From NCBI GenBank assembly GCA_965644315.1, contig CBFFRQ010000031.1, positions 186,001 through 250,000 on the forward strand: a stretch of 64,000 bases of DNA, in the 5' to 3' direction. Below the pieces are notes generated by a model, which saw only the letters and a program-made list of their open reading frames with translations, was not told the origin of the DNA and made no database searches. This document shows, piece after piece, positions 55,785 through 64,000 of this stretch. This stretch comes from Caecitellus pseudoparvulus (taxonomy: Eukaryota; Bigyra: Bicosoecida). The translations under genes and the position numbers were made by a program. How positions within the stretch are numbered: the stretch's first letter is position 1; every line of letters begins with the position of its first letter.

Positions 55785-57568
55785 ATGGAGACACAGCCAC
55801 GAGCCCATGGGCACTGGGGGGACACCTTCCGCAAGACGCGGCATCAAGTCGCCTTCTTGTGCGCCTTTGTCGCAGTCTGCCTCGTGTTCGTCATCATTGG
55901 CGTGCGTGACGCCCTGCTGCGCTGGCCCGACCACGCGTACCTGCACCTGGCCTTGCCCTTCCCGCTCAGGCCTTTGCCCCAGAGGCTTTTCGCGCGGCCC
56001 CCAAGCCTGCTCAGGAAGTCACCAGTCCATGCGCCTCCGCGTCCTGCGATGCAGTGTGGGAGTTCACCACCCCTCACTTGCAGCCATTCAACCAGTTCGC
56101 CAGCCTGAGCATGGCAGTGCAGCGACCTGAGGGCGCCTCCACGCATGTGGCAGTGGACACTGCTGTGGATATGCGCCTGAACATCACCGGCATCGACCAG
56201 GCTGGCAAGCGGCACGTCATTGAGTACAGCCGCCAGCATGCTCGAGTGCTGACGTGGGCCTCAGGCAGCCGCGCCAGCGCTCGGGTGTCCCTGCTCAGCC
56301 TGACCTCTGTGCAGTACTCCAAGCTCATGCTCACAGTGACCATGCAGGGCCCAGTGCGGGACATCTCCGCAGCCGCCATGACGAACGTGACAGCCGAGTT
56401 CCAGCTCCTCACCATGAACGAGCACTTCACGCTGTTTGAGGTCAGCTTCAAGTACGCCTTCATGACTGCTGCCTTCCTGGCCTGGATTGCTTTCCTGTGC
56501 AGCATGTCCAGCGTACCCCGGGCAGCGCAATCCCTGGAGCAGCATTCGGCTGGCTGGATGCTGGGGGCGCTGGTGCTGTTCAACGAGCCTCTGTTCGCCG
56601 CGGCAGTGACAGCGCCGTCCCCCACATGGGCTGTCATTTCGTCGTTTGGGCAGGTCTTCGGCTTCTCCGTCCTGCTGGGCTACTGGTTGGTGCTGTTTGA
56701 TGCCGCGCGACTGCTTGGGGAGGACCGTGGCCGCAGCAGCGCCTCCCTCCCCACCACGGCCTGGTTCTGGGTCCCCAAAGTCATGCTCGTGTCCTTCCTG
56801 GGCGTGGCGCTGCTGGCCATGCAGTGGCTCGTCGTGTACTCGCTGTCCACAGACCCAGCCTACGATGTGTGGAGCGAGGGTTCCCTTGGGAGCACCCTTG
56901 CGGGCTTCATCCTGTTCCTGGCAGCGCTGTACTTCGTGTGGATGGCCGTGCTGGCCGTGCTGGTCGTGCGTGTCATTCGCTTCACGCCGCCCTCCCAGCG
57001 CCTGCTTTTCTTCCTCACCCTCATTGCTTTCATCATGACACTGGCTGCGCTGTTCGGGGGGTCCTTTTTTGGCAACGTCAGCGGCATCCTGTTCCTCTCG
57101 TCCTACGCTGGCGTGAACATGTATGTGCTGGCCAACGCAGCCGTCGCGTGGCCTGACAAGCTGGAGCCTGACTTCGACGCGCTGCGCCGGGCAGAGGAGC
57201 GCGAAATTGGCTTCACTGTGCAGTACTCGGACCGGTCCGAGGCTGAGGACCACACGGAGCAGGAGATTGGTGCTGTGGCACTGTCCCTCGCAGCTGACCA
57301 GACCGAGGTGGAGCTGGGCACACTTGACACGGAGGGCGGCACGTTTGGCATTGGGGAGGCTGACTCGTCTGACGAGGAAGCAGAGGTCACAGAGCGAAAC
57401 CCGCCGACGCCCCCCCATGCCGAGGGCAGCCCGCATGACGGTGGGAGCAGCGAGAGGTCCGGCGATGGCGCAGCTAGTCCAGAAGATGGCGGCGACTTTG
57501 AGGATTTGGCGACCCCCCTTGGCGGCCAGGGAGACGGCGAGGAGGGTGACCATGAGCTACTATCCTGA
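55785..57568 (+). CDS. Wntless/TMEM181-like seven-helix protein (GOST type)
   Basis: Exons 55785-55901 and 55970-57568 give 571 residues. An N-terminal helix (VAFLCAFVAVCLVFVIIGV) is followed by a lumenal beta-rich domain of about 180 residues (VWEFTTPHLQPFNQ, VSLLSLTSVQYSKLMLTVTM, EFQLLTMNEHFTLFEVSFKY). Seven hydrophobic helices come next, and the tail is acidic and polar. One helix + lumenal domain + seven helices is the layout of the Golgi-dynamics GOST superfamily, and the MNEHFTLFEV and FKYAFM segments fit its Wntless/TMEM181 branch. These act as cargo receptors or toxin-binding proteins in animals; the role here is unknown. The stop is 27 bases from the NCA2 stop. Confidence 0.75.
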
Positions 57569-57595
57569 CGCCGCAAATGCATTCACCTAGCTGTT

Positions 57596-60500
57596 TCACA
57601 GTACGCCATTCACTGCCGCCTTGATGGCCCCCGCCACCCCCGCCGAGCCGGCTGCCGACCTCCTGGGCGCTGTCAAGTCGTATGTGGTCAGCAAGCGGTC
57701 CACCGCACAGACTCGCTGCTGCAAGGGCGTCGGTCCAGCCATGGCGTCTTGCACATCTTCCAGCATTCCCAGAGCTTCGGCGGTGACGCTGCCCCCGTTG
57801 GCCTTGAGCAACAACAACAGGCGTGCGATTTCTGACAAAGCCACGGCCACCTGGCCGACCTCCAGGTACGTCAGCCCCGAGAACGTGTGCAGTATGTCAG
57901 GTGTTGCCGACACTTCTGGACCACTTGGCCCTCCACGTGCGGCCTGGGCGGCTGCAGTCGCGTACCCCACCGGCACATGAGTGGAGGCGACGTCGCTGCC
58001 CACTAGCACACTGCCAGCTGCAGCTGCCATTGCATGCGTGGCTTCCACGCCGCGCGGGGTGATGGGGGGTGGATCCAGCGCGTTGGACAGCACTGCGTGC
58101 GTCAAGGAGAGCGGCGTGAGGACTCCAAACAGGCTGGGTCCTGAAGCGAACGCGCCGGGCGGGCGCTGCAGACCTCGCTCCCTGCGAGGTGGCTTGCTCG
58201 CCTGCGGCGGGGACGGGCTGCTGGCTTGACTTCTGTCCACAGCAGGAGGCAGGCGCAGTCCGCTTGCTTCTTGAACTGCACCGCTGGGGGGCACTTCGTC
58301 CCTGCGCAGCCGCTCCGCCAGGCTTTGTGCCGGCAGGTGTGGCACTGGATCCCGCCGCAGGAGGGCGCTGCGCACCATGTCCGAGGCAGCCATAGAGGGG
58401 GCAGGCACATGCTCCGCAGGGGGTGCTGAGAGTATGCTGAGTGTGCTGCTGGCTACACTCCCAGTGCGGCCTCGTGCAGAGAGGGCGGTGCTGGCACTGT
58501 CCGCGCCGGTGGGTTGCTCTGGCAGCCGCGGGGGTGTGCTCAGCCCTGGCTGCACCACTGCGCCTTGGGGACGACTGCCTTGCATGGAGGCGGGGAAGGC
58601 CGGCGCCCGCCCCTCATGCACGATCACGCCCATGGCCGCATGTCCACTCGCGGCGGCTGCCCTGCCGTCCCGGGCGCTGATAATCGCCTCTGCCATAGCC
58701 ATGCTGGGCTGCCCCACTGCGGCGGCAGGGTGGTATGCTGGGAGGGAGGCGGGCGGCGGAGGGGTGGTTGCCGTTTGCTTGCCCTCCTCAACGGTGTGGG
58801 CACGAAGGTGCCGCGGCAGTGCGGGGCGCTCGTCACTGCCTCGGCCGCTGCGAGTCACGCTCGGGCCGACTTCGTCAGACAAGGGGGGTGTGCTTGGCTG
58901 CGGCAGCTCTGAGAAGACGGGTGCTGCTTGGGCTGCACCCAGCCTGAGCAAGCGTCGGAGGCGCACGACCGCTGCCTCGCCTGCCGCTGTAGCCAGCGCC
59001 TGGGCGGGAGATGGCAGGCTGCGTGATGAGGCGGCAGGTTCAGGCGCGCCTGCCATTGAGGCGGCTGCCGAGGCAATGTCAACATACGCCGCGTCATTCC
59101 TTCGAGCAAGTGCTTGGTGCAGGATTCGGTGCAGACCCCGCAGCAGGACCCGCAGGGTTCCAGTCGCCTCAGCTTCGTCCACGTGGATGCCAGTGAGCAC
59201 GGTGAGGGAGGGGGCGTACTTGGACAGGCGTGCGAGGATCGCTGAGATGGCGCTGTACGAGACATACCCCACCACCAAGGCGGGAATGGTGGCAGTGATC
59301 TGCATGTTAAAGTGGTTCTGCTGCAGGATGCGCTCCATCTGCTCGATCTGCGCCAGCGCCTCCACCTTGATGAACTGCACCTGCATCAGCATCACTTGCA
59401 CCATGTCAGCCGTCAGGGCTGCTGTGATGGGGGCTGGAAGACAGGCCTCATACCGGCGGGACACCAGGCTCATGTCCAGGGCTTCCGCCATGCTGGACAG
59501 CTGTGCCTTGTCCCAGGCCACCCCGGCGGGGCGAGCGGGCAAGCGCCCGGCTTCCCCAGCAGCAGTCAACCACTGCATGAGCATGTTGCGCATGGACTCC
59601 TTGGCGTCCTTGAGGGCATCAGCCCCCAGGTCTGTCCGCCGGCTGGTGGAGCGCAGGAGCTCGGCGGACATGGCGGCGAGGGGCTCTTCCAGGTGCGCAC
59701 AGTAGAAGCTGCGCACCGACTGCACCATGCTTGCTGCCGTGCTGCGGAGGTGTCGCCAGTTCCCCCACACAGCGCGGGCCCCTACTCCGACGGCCGCCCC
59801 GAGCACCAGCAGGCGCCACCACTCCCGCCGCAGCAGAGACGGCGGCGCCAGCTGGGCGAAGGCCGCTGCAGTGGACGCCTCGAACAGACCGCACTTGCAG
59901 CGCACGGTGTAAGCAGCGGCTGCCTGTGTGTGAGGTGGGATGGAGCGTGCCAAATCAGGAGGGTTCAACCGCACTGTTGCACGCTGGGGTGTAGTGCTGG
60001 TGGCGGGCTGCCCTGTCTCTTGCTGCAGAGGCGGTGTGCGAGGGGCGTTGGTTGGCGCACCCCCGCTCAGCAGCACCGCCACGCCGTCGGCTTCCTTTGC
60101 CTTGCCGTCCTTCAGCACCCACCGCAAGTGCTGCACTGCAGGGTCATCGGCACCCCCCACCGCATCCAGGGCGACCAACACACCTGCACCAAGAGCCCAG
60201 TGCACCTGCTCTGGCGCAGCGCAACCCAGCACTGCCTTGCTCGCAAAGAGCAGGCGACCCAAGCAGTGCAAGAGCAAGCTTTCCTGGCTCTCGATCAGCT
60301 GCAATCGCTGGGCTGGTGTGAGCAGGCGTGACGACGCTACCCAGGCCACGGCACGCTGGGGCAGCGACTCAATCCACTGCTGCCACGTGCCCACCCTGCC
60401 GGCCCAGAACCGCGCCGCTTGGCGGTGAGTCTGGCACACCCGAATGAGGCACCCTTCTACGTGTTCCACTGCCATTGCAGAGCAACGGTCTGCGAGGAAG

Positions 60501-60832
60501 GCCCCCCCTCTGCACATGCTGCGTGCCAGGCACGCCAGCGGCGAGCAGTCATCCGCCGCGAAGCTGTTCTCCAACACGTCCACACGTGACAACACTTGGA
60601 CGATATCCTGGTGCATGCTGTCATCAATGACGGCATCATCTTGAGCTAGCGACCTCAGCAGCAGTACCAGCTCAGGTGTGATATCTTGCAGGGCAGTGTG
60701 TGGATCATCTTGCTCTGACAGCGTTTCGCCCAATGCAACTTCCGCTTCAGCCTCAATCCTGGCAGCCACTGACAACGGCTGATGGACGCGAATGAGGTGG
60801 CGGACAATATCGGCCGATAATATCTGCTGCAT
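57596..60832 (-). CDS. NCA2: NCA2-like mitochondrial protein
   Basis: A single exon of 1078 residues. NCA2 proteins are mitochondrial membrane proteins first found in yeast as needed for ATP synthase subunit 6/8 expression. The NCA2 domain is seen in order: WWRLLVLGAAVGVGARAVW (membrane helix, about 340-360), FYCAHLEEPLAAMSAELLR, DALKDAKESMRNMLMQWL, MVQVMLMQVQFIKVEALAQIEQMERILQQNHFNMQITATIPALVVGYVSY, LRVLLRGLHRILHQ and, at the far C-terminus, YLEVGQVAVALSEIARLL. Between the last two lies a disordered, Ser/Pro/Ala-rich insert of about 400 residues that usual NCA2 proteins lack. The first 330 residues are helical. Confidence 0.85.
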   Translation of the reverse strand: MQQILSADIVRHLIRVHQPLSVAARIEAEAEVALGETLSEQDDPHTALQDITPELVLLLRSLAQDDAVIDDSMHQDIVQVLSRVDVLENSFAADDCSPLACLARSMCRGGAFLADRCSAMAVEHVEGCLIRVCQTHRQAARFWAGRVGTWQQWIESLPQRAVAWVASSRLLTPAQRLQLIESQESLLLHCLGRLLFASKAVLGCAAPEQVHWALGAGVLVALDAVGGADDPAVQHLRWVLKDGKAKEADGVAVLLSGGAPTNAPRTPPLQQETGQPATSTTPQRATVRLNPPDLARSIPPHTQAAAAYTVRCKCGLFEASTAAAFAQLAPPSLLRREWWRLLVLGAAVGVGARAVWGNWRHLRSTAASMVQSVRSFYCAHLEEPLAAMSAELLRSTSRRTDLGADALKDAKESMRNMLMQWLTAAGEAGRLPARPAGVAWDKAQLSSMAEALDMSLVSRRYEACLPAPITAALTADMVQVMLMQVQFIKVEALAQIEQMERILQQNHFNMQITATIPALVVGYVSYSAISAILARLSKYAPSLTVLTGIHVDEAEATGTLRVLLRGLHRILHQALARRNDAAYVDIASAAASMAGAPEPAASSRSLPSPAQALATAAGEAAVVRLRRLLRLGAAQAAPVFSELPQPSTPPLSDEVGPSVTRSGRGSDERPALPRHLRAHTVEEGKQTATTPPPPASLPAYHPAAAVGQPSMAMAEAIISARDGRAAAASGHAAMGVIVHEGRAPAFPASMQGSRPQGAVVQPGLSTPPRLPEQPTGADSASTALSARGRTGSVASSTLSILSAPPAEHVPAPSMAASDMVRSALLRRDPVPHLPAQSLAERLRRDEVPPSGAVQEASGLRLPPAVDRSQASSPSPPQASKPPRRERGLQRPPGAFASGPSLFGVLTPLSLTHAVLSNALDPPPITPRGVEATHAMAAAAGSVLVGSDVASTHVPVGYATAAAQAARGGPSGPEVSATPDILHTFSGLTYLEVGQVAVALSEIARLLLLLKANGGSVTAEALGMLEDVQDAMAGPTPLQQRVCAVDRLLTTYDLTAPRRSAAGSAGVAGAIKAAVNGVL

Positions 60833-61626
60833 GGCGCCTCTGGGGTCCCACTCTCATGAGGTGATGTCCACGCCCTACGTGCCGCACGTCTGCACGCCTT
60901 GTCTGGCTCCGCCCAGAGGCTGCACTGCTCCTGCGAGCCTCACCAACTCAAAGGGGGAAGCTCATGGGCGCAGCACATGCGGCTTGAAGTCACAATAATG
61001 CGCTCGTGGGGCCCTGCATCTCTTGGCGAGCTTCGGTTTTGGGCAGCAGTGTCGGATGTTGGTCTGCTCTCCATCCGAAAGCAAGCCAAGCTCAGTTTGG
61101 GCGGAAGGAGTTGGAGACCTTCACTCCCTTCCACGTTTTCATTTTATCTTTATATCGATCAGCATTCCTGGTGCTGGGCTGGTGCCCACGCTGCGGCTGT
61201 CTGTGCCTCGGGTTTCGAACTTGTCCAGCCTGAGTGCCCCTCACATTCAAGGGTTTTGGTCGCTGCCTGCAATGGGCCACCCGGGTCAGTTGAAACATAA
61301 ACCTACTTTCCATTCTCTGTAATAGGGATGATTTTCACTTTTGCAAGCTCTGACGTGAGCGAAAGCTCTCCATGTTGCGGCTGGCAAGGCTCGGACGAGC
61401 GACAGAACGGCCTCGGCGCGACACATCCGCTTCTTCCACCGCATCGCACTCGCCCGCCGGCACCCGCCCCAGCCAGCCAGACTGGCGCGGAGTCACGCCA
61501 TCACAACATCAGGCCTACTTTGTGCTGCAATCGCACTCAGTTGGCTTGAACCATAACTTCCGCGCGCCCTTTCCACGGCGTTGGCAAGACTGACCCTGGC
61601 CTTGCCTCAGCGCCTGGACCCGGCCC
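60833..61626. other. Long divergent region, NCA2 / double-PH gene
   Basis: 794 bases between divergent starts. An AT-rich core at about 61135-61165 (CATTTTATCTTTATATCGAT) and another near 61295-61345 stand out in this GC-rich DNA and may be the promoter core. I see no tRNA or snRNA signature. Confidence 0.4.
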
Positions 61627-64000
61627 ATGGCAGCACAGCAGGCGTCCTTGCAAGGTACGCAACGCGCATCGTCCACAACACCGATAAGTTTGTGGCGGGC
61701 TCCCTTCGCGTCGCGTCGCGAGCTTGCTTTCTCGTGCAACGTGTGCTGTGCGGATTCCCGGCGAAGCAATTTCCGCCACACCTCCCGCACACAGGAACGC
61801 TGACAAAGCAAGGCCACCGTCGCAAGAACTGGCTGCCACGTTGGTTCATTGTGTCTGACGGAGTGCTCGTGTACTACCTTTCCCAAGGCCAGGCAAAGCC
61901 CAAGGGCTTCGTGAACTTGGCCGGCGCCTCCGTGGACGCTGTCCCTGCCGCAATGGCCAAACAAGCACATCAGTTTTCGATTGCTCCTGTTGAAGGGGCA
62001 GCTCTGCACTTGTCTGCGCCAGACGAAGAGACCCGTGCACACTGGATTGAGCAGCTGCGGCAGGAGTCTGAGGGAGCCACTGCTCACGAAGGCGTCCTGC
62101 AGAAGCGCATGGCGCTGAGGCCTCAGTGGAAAGACCGCTTTGTCCGCATTTCAGGCTCCTTGCTGCAGTACAAGACCAGGGCAGACAAGCGCCTTAAAGG
62201 GACTCTCAGTCTCGTTGGGTGCACAGTCGCCCGAAAGTACGACTCTGCGTCGCCGGCTGCGACTGGGCCCTTTGCTTTCGACGTGACGGCTTCTCCCGCT
62301 GCCGTCGTTGGCGACTCAGCTTCAAAAGGAGGGGGCAAGACTATCCAGCTCCGAACCAGCTCTTTTGAGGAAGCAGAGAGATGGATTCAGGTCATCGAAA
62401 GCGTCGCTGTGAATGGCCATAAGCCAAGGCCACAACCCGTTGCCCAAGTCGCAAGCGTCGACTCATTGGCAAGCGAGCCTGAGACTGCCACATCTAGCCC
62501 GTCGTCTGCATCGCTACCCGAGCCCTTGGCTGTGCCTGAGGCTGCACCAGCGCCAGCACCGAAACCAGCAGCCAAGCCTGAGGCTGCACCAGCGCCAGCA
62601 CCGAAGCCAGCAGCCAAGCCTGAGGCTGCACCAGCGCCAGCACCGAAGCCAGCAGCCAAGCCTGAGGCTGCACCAGCGCCAGCACCGAAGCCGGTGGCCA
62701 AGCCTGAGGCTGCACCAGCGCCAGCACCGAAGCCAGCAGCCAAGCCTGAGGCGGCACCAGCGCCAGCACCGAAGCCGGTGGCCAAGCCTGAGGCTGCTCC
62801 AGCGCCAGCACCGAAGCCAGCAGCCAAGCCTGAGGCTGCACCAGCGCCAGCACCGAAGCCAGCAGCCAAGCCTGAGGCGGCACCAGCGCCAGCACCGAAG
62901 CCAGCAGCCAAGCCTGAGGCTGCACCAGCGCCAGCACCGAAGCCGGTGGCCAAGCCTGAGGCTGCACCAGCGCCAGCACCGAAGCCGGTGGCCAAGCCTG
63001 AGGCTGCACCAGCGCCAGCACCGAAGCCGGTGGCCAAGCCTGAGGCTGCACCAGCGCCAGCACCGAAGCCGGTGGCCAAGCCTGAGGCTGCACCAGCGCC
63101 AGCACCGAAGCCGGTGGCCAAGCCTGAGGCGGCACCAGCCCCAGCACCGAAACCGGCAGCCAAGCCTGAGGCGGCACCAGCGCCAGCACCGAAGCCGGTG
63201 GCCAAGCCTGAGGCTGCTCCAGCCCCAGCACCGAAACCGGCAGCCAAGCCTGAGGCTGCACCAGCGCCAGCACCGAAGCCGGTGGCCAAGCTTGAGGCTG
63301 CACCAGCGCCAGCACCGAAGCCGGTGGCCAAGCTTGAGGCTGCACCAGCGCCAGCACCGAAGCCAGCAGCCAAGCCTGAGGCTGCACCAGCGCCAGCACC
63401 GAAGCCGGTGGCCAAGCCTGAGGCTGCACCAGCGCCAGCACCGGAGCCGGTGGCCAAGCCTGAGGCTGCACCAGCGCCAGCACCGGAGCCGGTGGCCAAG
63501 CCTGAGGCTGCACCAGCGCCAGCACCGGAGCCGGCGGCCAAGCCTGAGGCTGCACCAGCGCCAGCACCGGAGCCAGCAGCCAAGCCTGAGGCTGCTCCTG
63601 CGCCAGCACCGAAGCCGGTGGCCAAGCCTGAGGCTGCTCCTGCGCCAGCACCGGAGCCGGTGGCCAAGCCTGAGGCTGCTCCAGCGCCAGCACCGAAGCC
63701 GGTGGCCAAGCCTGAGGCGGCATCAGTGTCTGTGGCTGCATCCAGTGATCCTCCGCATGAACCGTTCAAGAGTTCTTCACCTGCACATGTGGCTGCAGCC
63801 TCTGGATCAGGTTCAAGCCCTGCCCAGCCGTCTGATTTTCCCAGCCCGAACCCTGGGGATTCACCAACATCTGGCACAAGAGGTGCAAGCCACTCACGCT
63901 CACAAGCTACCCAGCAGCTCAGCAGCCATGGGTCGAGTCTGAGTGTTGACTTGACAAAAGATGACTGCGACCCCAACTCTTCAAGTCGTCTCTGGCACAT
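61627..64000 (+). CDS. Double-PH-domain protein with 28-copy Pro/Ala/Lys repeat (partial)
   Basis: Exons 61627-61654 and 61795 to beyond the window end; at least 744 residues, with no stop seen. The first exon is 28 bases (MAAQQASLQ). PH domain 1 (about 9-105) reads GTLTKQGHRRKNWLPRWFIVSDGVLVYYLSQ and ends EETRAHWIEQLRQ. PH domain 2 (about 112-240) reads EGVLQKRMALRPQWKDRFVRISGSLLQYK and ends EEAERWIQVIESV. Residues 258-649 are 28 units of 14 residues with consensus EAAPAPAPKPVAKP. A Ser-rich segment then continues to the window end. PH domains point to membrane phosphoinositides; the repeat is probably an extended, basic spacer. The 140-base intron carries the recurrent 10-mer (61767-61776). 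Confidence 0.88.
61767..61776 (+). promoter_or_regulatory. CAATTTCCGC motif, copy 6
   Basis: In the first intron of the double-PH gene, 140 bases downstream of the ATG and 18 bases before the splice acceptor, in coding orientation. Confidence 0.33.
62538..63713 (+). repeat. 42-bp tandem repeat, exactly 28 units, inside a coding exon
   Basis: Unit consensus in codons: GAG GCT GCA CCA GCG CCA GCA, then CCG AAG CCG GTG GCC AAG CCT. The array is 1176 bases, 28 x 42, with no length change between units. Variation is limited to a few codons: Ala or Val at position 11, Lys or Glu at position 9 (Glu in a late block of units), Pro or Leu at position 14 in two units, and synonymous changes at Ala codons. 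Several other reading frames also stay open through it, so long frames on both strands here are artefacts. Confidence 0.97.

Noticed and set aside
61200-61260. Possible tRNA B-box near GGGTTTCGAACTTG
   Set aside because: Spacing to an A-box and a cloverleaf cannot be drawn.
62387-64000. Long minus-strand frame of GFGAGAGAAS repeats (537 residues) and other long frames over the repeat
   Set aside because: They are shadows of the 42-bp repeat. The plus frame carries two PH domains and splices correctly, while the others have no domain.
1-64000. CRISPR arrays, insertion sequences, long terminal repeats
   Set aside because: Apart from the coding 42-bp repeat I saw no spaced repeats, terminal inverted repeats or transposase/reverse transcriptase frames.

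Overview
This is a GC-rich, gene-dense stretch of nuclear DNA from a eukaryotic microbe. I place 33 protein-coding genes in 64 kb, about one per 1.9 kb, 29 of them with spliced models. The exon borders are mine. They come from matching reading phase, GT...AG ends and family-level protein continuity, not from transcripts. 49 of the 50 introns I place are 64-140 bases long; one, in a MAP kinase gene, is 369. The content is ordinary eukaryotic housekeeping: SCF cullin, U1-70K, PHAX, a BCNT/Swc5-type SWR1 subunit, an organellar aspartyl-tRNA synthetase, cardiolipin synthase, NCA2, DENN, PH, PX and U-box proteins. Two dedicated axonemal-dynein assembly factors (ZMYND10-like, DNAAF2/kintoun-like) imply an organism with motile cilia or flagella. 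I see no plastid gene, transposon, tRNA, rRNA or CRISPR. I cannot assign the lineage from sequence alone.

Layout. 0-9.2 kb: CCDC25-like, an unrecognised Ala-rich protein, an MRH/ATG27-like membrane protein, a small acidic protein, PHAX, a PQ-loop transporter and CUL1. 9.5-17.6 kb: a tiny UPF0729-like protein, AspRS, ZMYND10, a TauE/SafE transporter and cardiolipin synthase. 17.7-28.4 kb: a DENND4-like Rab regulator, a PH/WW-like protein, a U-box protein, a small Cys-rich protein and BCNT/Swc5. 28.7-40.1 kb: a membrane protein with a decayed histidine-kinase-like tail, an alpha/beta hydrolase, a DCC-family oxidoreductase, DNAAF2, an atypical MAP kinase and a PX-GOLD coiled-coil protein. 40.1-53 kb: a giant double glutaminase, TMEM164, a UBL protein, a DMT-family transporter, an unknown polytopic membrane protein and U1-70K. 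53.3-64 kb: nitrilase, a Wntless/TMEM181-like protein, NCA2, and a two-PH protein carrying a 28-copy 42-bp repeat that runs off the window.

The genes do not form an operon-like pathway. What they share is architecture. Strands alternate, and 8 of 11 convergent pairs have stop codons 27 bases or less apart; one pair shares a single CTAG. First coding exons are often tiny, and many splice donors read GTGCG. A 10-mer, CAATTTCCGC, recurs six times, always outside coding exons and mostly close to start codons.

The most unusual gene is the glutaminase at 40114-44344. One spliced frame joins an apparently active kidney-type glutaminase to a second glutaminase domain whose catalytic Ser, Asn and Glu are replaced, followed by ankyrin repeats. 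Other atypical genes are a MAP kinase with T-E-H instead of T-x-Y in the activation loop, a ZMYND10 without its MYND zinc finger, and a histidine-kinase-like protein with lost ATP-binding boxes.
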